Origin: an uncultured Eubacterium sp.
GTDB taxonomy: Bacteria > Bacillota > Clostridia > Eubacteriales > Eubacteriaceae
Direction: 5' to 3'
Assembly (NCBI GenBank): GCA_902784045.1
Contig: CACZTE010000021.1
Coordinates: forward strand, 1-6,436
DNA length: 6,436 bases
The position numbers were made by a program, and so were the translations under genes. Below, piece by piece: positions 4,975-6,436 of the stretch (the first letter of the stretch is position 1; each line of letters begins with the position of its first letter). The notes beneath the pieces were generated by a model. It saw nothing but the letters and a program-made list of their open reading frames with translations. It did not search any database and had not been told where the DNA came from.

Positions 4975-5343
4975 ATGCAATACGGATTGATCGGCGGATT
5001 TGTGAAGTTCGCCTTCTCGAAAACTTGCTATGATTATATTGAGAAGACTTTGCCTTCCATTGATATGTCCTCATATAGCAAACGGGTATCCCAGACTTAC
5101 AAGGCTATTGTGCGGCGGACGCCGGGTATCGGCTCGATGAAGGACAATATGTTTGTGATGACGATGTACGCCGGGGCTTTTGTGATCGCGCTATACAAAG
5201 AGGCGGAAGGAAAGCTTGACGGCGAGACCTTCGCGGGGCTGGTACGCGCGGCTGCCCACTGTCCGCTGATGGTAAAAGCCAAGCAGGGTAAGAGCGCTTT
5301 TACGGAAAAAGAAATTGCCAATCGAACCAAACAGGCCAAATGA
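4975..5343 (+). CDS. ATC hydrolase-like protein (PF14196 type), N-terminal half ended by in-frame TGA
   Basis: The product has 122 residues. ATG 4975 is chosen for AAGGAGG at 4959-4965 with 9 bases of spacing; upstream in-frame starts at 4951 and 4969 precede or crowd that site. The sequence has MQYGLIGGFVKFAF, RYK-like YKAIVRRTPGIG and MFVMTMYAGAFVIALYKEA. From memory these match the N-terminal part of the L-2-amino-thiazoline-4-carboxylic acid hydrolase family; in pseudomonads such an enzyme opens ATC to N-carbamoyl-cysteine. The frame stops at TGA 5341-5343 after KQAK. The same frame continues as SRDHIGDYPMNWFYYFE and the family's Cys-rich C-terminal half. The N-terminal half alone lacks the Cys region and is probably not an active enzyme. 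I read this as one gene broken by a nonsense codon; split expression or readthrough are alternatives. The substrate in this organism is unknown. Confidence 0.7.
   Translation: MQYGLIGGFVKFAFSKTCYDYIEKTLPSIDMSSYSKRVSQTYKAIVRRTPGIGSMKDNMFVMTMYAGAFVIALYKEAEGKLDGETFAGLVRAAAHCPLMVKAKQGKSAFTEKEIANRTKQAK
5341..5343 (+). other. In-frame TGA interrupting the ATC hydrolase-like gene
   Basis: This TGA separates two halves that lie in one frame: no bases are inserted or deleted, and codons 5344-5370 (SRDHIGDYP) read sensibly into the downstream half. Skipping it would give a 223-residue protein. My recollection of the family places an aromatic residue, often Trp, near here before the YPxNW segment, so a TGG-to-TGA change is the simplest explanation. 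Several other genes in the window end at TGA, so TGA is a normal stop in this genome. Confidence 0.65.
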
Positions 5344-5370
5344 TCCAGGGACCATATTGGTGATTACCCG

Positions 5371-5646
5371 ATGAATTGGTTTTATTATTTTGAAAACATA
5401 CCCAGTAAGGATGAATATTACATCACGCATAAACAATGCGGCATATGTAAGCTCACGCGGCAAGAGCATTGCGAGGAAATCACGAAGTATCTGTGCATGA
5501 TGGATTATTATACCTTTGAGATGCAGGGTGCCGTGCTCGATCGGACAAAAACATTGGGTTACGGGGATGATGAGTGTAATTTTCATCTCATGAGCAGGGA
5601 GCGCGCCGATGAAATTGGTTTTACGCGAAGCCCGGACGCGAAATAG
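5371..5646 (+). CDS. ATC hydrolase-like protein, C-terminal half (Cys-rich region), downstream of in-frame TGA
   Basis: From the first ATG after the TGA the fragment has 91 residues; the open frame really extends back to 5344. It carries MNWFYYFE, then KQCGICKLTRQEHCEEI (C23, C26, C34), LCMMDY (C42), GAVLDRTKTLGYG and ECNFHL (C69). This is the conserved C-terminal pattern of the ATC hydrolase-like family (CGICK, a later Cys-x2-D, and G..L.RT.TL..G), presumably holding the functional cysteines. No good ribosome binding site precedes ATG 5371; only a weak GGTGAT lies at 5359-5364. Independent translation would therefore depend on reinitiation after the stop 27 bases upstream. The well-kept motifs suggest that the interruption is recent or that the half is still made. 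It ends with TAG. Confidence 0.65.
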   Translation: MNWFYYFENIPSKDEYYITHKQCGICKLTRQEHCEEITKYLCMMDYYTFEMQGAVLDRTKTLGYGDDECNFHLMSRERADEIGFTRSPDAK

Positions 5647-5929
5647 AGGAAAATAACATTCTTATTTAATGGTATACACAGTTAATAAACGCTTATTCAA
5701 AAAAGTCCGGTAAAAAAATTTTACTTTTGCCTTCCGAAACGAATTTCCTGAATGCCTTCTAAAATGTTGTGTGTTTTTCCGCGCGGCTTGTGGCTTTTTT
5801 TAACTGTCTTTTGTATAATAGTTTTACGAAATCAAATAAGTCACGATTTAATCCCGCGCGTTCGCCATGCGCAGGTCCATCGCGTCACCAAAAGACCGCG
5901 GAGAATGCCGGGATTACCAGGAGGTTTTT
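5647..5929. other. Non-coding gap before the carboxylesterase gene
   Basis: No convincing gene is seen here. The left part is AT-rich and has a small GTAAAA-AAA-TTTTAC inverted repeat at 5710-5724, too weak for a confident terminator. A TATAAT at 5814-5819 is the best promoter candidate; the hexamer 17 bases upstream (TGGCTT) is a poor -35. Open frames starting near 5752 and 5769 have no family resemblance and overlap the esterase in other frames. Confidence 0.4.
5814..5819 (+). promoter_or_regulatory. Putative -10 element for the carboxylesterase gene
   Basis: A perfect TATAAT lies 111 bases before the ATG at 5930. No good -35 is placed at 16-18 bases upstream, so this rests on the -10 match alone. 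Confidence 0.3.
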
Positions 5930-6436
5930 ATGCTTGTCTCAACAAAATACGGCGACATCAGCGGGCTGAGCACGGATCAATGCGATGTGTATCTCGGCAT
6001 TCCCTATGCCGCGCCGCCGGTGGGTGATTTGACGTTTAAGCATCCCGAGCCGCCGGCGCCGTGGGAAGGTGTGCTCCGGGCGGACAAAGGTTCCGCCAAC
6101 CCGGTTCAAGCTGAGGGCGGATTTCATATCGGCTACAACAATTTGGACTGTCTGTATCTCAATGTGTTCGTGCCCAAGGGCGCGGAAGGACCGCTCCCGG
6201 TGATGGTGTGGCTCTACGGCGGCGCGTTCAGTCAGGGCGGCGCCGGGGCGAAAGAGCCGGGTTCATCGGACGTGCATTACAATCTCGCCCGCTTTGCCGC
6301 GGAGACGGGCTGTGTGGTGGTGACCCTCAATTACAGACTCAATGTCTACGGCTTTCTCAATCTGCGGGCCTTTGATGAAAGCTTTGATCTCAACAACGGC
6401 CTGTATGATCAGATCGCCGCGCTGCGCTTCGTCAAA
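5930..6436 (+). CDS. Type B carboxylesterase / para-nitrobenzyl esterase family, N-terminal part (runs off right edge)
   Basis: Translation from ATG 5930, behind AGGAGG at 5919-5924, stays open for 169 codons to the window edge. Family landmarks appear in order. YLGIPYAAPPVGDLTF is at about residues 21-36. LDCLYLNVFVP follows, equivalent to the EDCLYLNV signature. PVMVWLYGGAFSQGG carries the oxyanion-hole segment, usually HGGGF or YGGGF, here YGGAF. VVVTLNYRLNVYGFL comes next, then NNGLYDQIAALRFVK just before the expected nucleophile elbow (GESAG), which lies beyond the window. The family hydrolyses esters of varied small molecules. No signal peptide is seen, so a cytosolic enzyme is likely. 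Members are usually about 450-550 residues, so roughly a third is present. The catalytic triad cannot be checked here. Confidence 0.92.
   Translation, partial: MLVSTKYGDISGLSTDQCDVYLGIPYAAPPVGDLTFKHPEPPAPWEGVLRADKGSANPVQAEGGFHIGYNNLDCLYLNVFVPKGAEGPLPVMVWLYGGAFSQGGAGAKEPGSSDVHYNLARFAAETGCVVVTLNYRLNVYGFLNLRAFDESFDLNNGLYDQIAALRFVK

Noticed and set aside
5341..5343. TGA as a reassigned Trp codon (genetic code 4-like) in this genome
   Set aside because: Other genes end at TGA at natural family ends, for example the ferredoxin-like gene at 1000-1002 directly before the next ribosome binding site. TGG is used normally for Trp.
5341..5395. TGA as a selenocysteine codon
   Set aside because: Downstream I find only a tiny ACCA-TAT-TGGT hairpin, not a convincing bacterial SECIS element, and I do not recall a conserved Cys at this family position.
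5752..6027. Plus-strand open frame of 91 codons overlapping the esterase start
   Set aside because: There is no ribosome binding site or family signal, and it overlaps the well-supported esterase in another frame.

Overview
The window looks like chromosomal DNA from an anaerobic, Clostridia-like Firmicute. The genes are moderately GC-rich and separated by AT-rich gaps. Strong AGGAGG-type ribosome binding sites and sigma-A-like promoters support this. So do the families present: a Crp/Fnr regulator, a clostridial-type polyferredoxin, a DUF134/NifX protein and an L-2-amino-thiazoline-4-carboxylate (ATC) hydrolase-like gene. No genus can be named from the sequence alone. All functional calls come from motif recognition, not a database search.

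Layout. (1) 1-141, minus strand: the start of a Crp/Fnr-type regulator that runs off the left edge. (2) 142-285: a divergent control region with a 5-4-5 palindrome of Fnr-box dimensions, centred at about -41.5 from the inferred start of the next operon. (3) 286-1688: a two-gene operon, a 4Fe-4S ferredoxin-like protein followed by a DUF2249 protein with an AhpD/CMD-like C-terminus. The ribosome binding site of the second gene abuts the stop of the first. (4) 1741-2688: a self-contained unit with a near-consensus promoter embedded in two copies of an ATTATTGACATA repeat. It carries a DUF134 DNA-binding domain fused to a NifX/NifB-like domain and a His/Cys-rich tail, and ends at a strong terminator. 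(5) 2689-3052: a non-coding stretch with two operator-like palindromes, one over a putative promoter. (6) 3053-4731: two tandem, diverged methyltransferases of the leucine carboxyl methyltransferase (LCM/PpmP) family. (7) 4975-5646: an ATC-hydrolase-like gene interrupted by an in-frame TGA, with both halves in the same frame. (8) 5930 to the right edge: the N-terminal third or so of a type B carboxylesterase.

How the parts may work together. The regulator, palindrome and ferredoxin/DUF2249 operon form a plausible redox- or nitrosative-stress-responsive module. The DUF134-NifX unit looks like an autoregulated metal or metallocluster binding protein. The methyltransferases, ATC-hydrolase-like gene and carboxylesterase look like small-molecule accessory metabolism, but no shared substrate can be read from the sequence. 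The observations most worth checking are the in-frame TGA, the class II Crp/Fnr promoter geometry, and the repeat-flanked DUF134 promoter.
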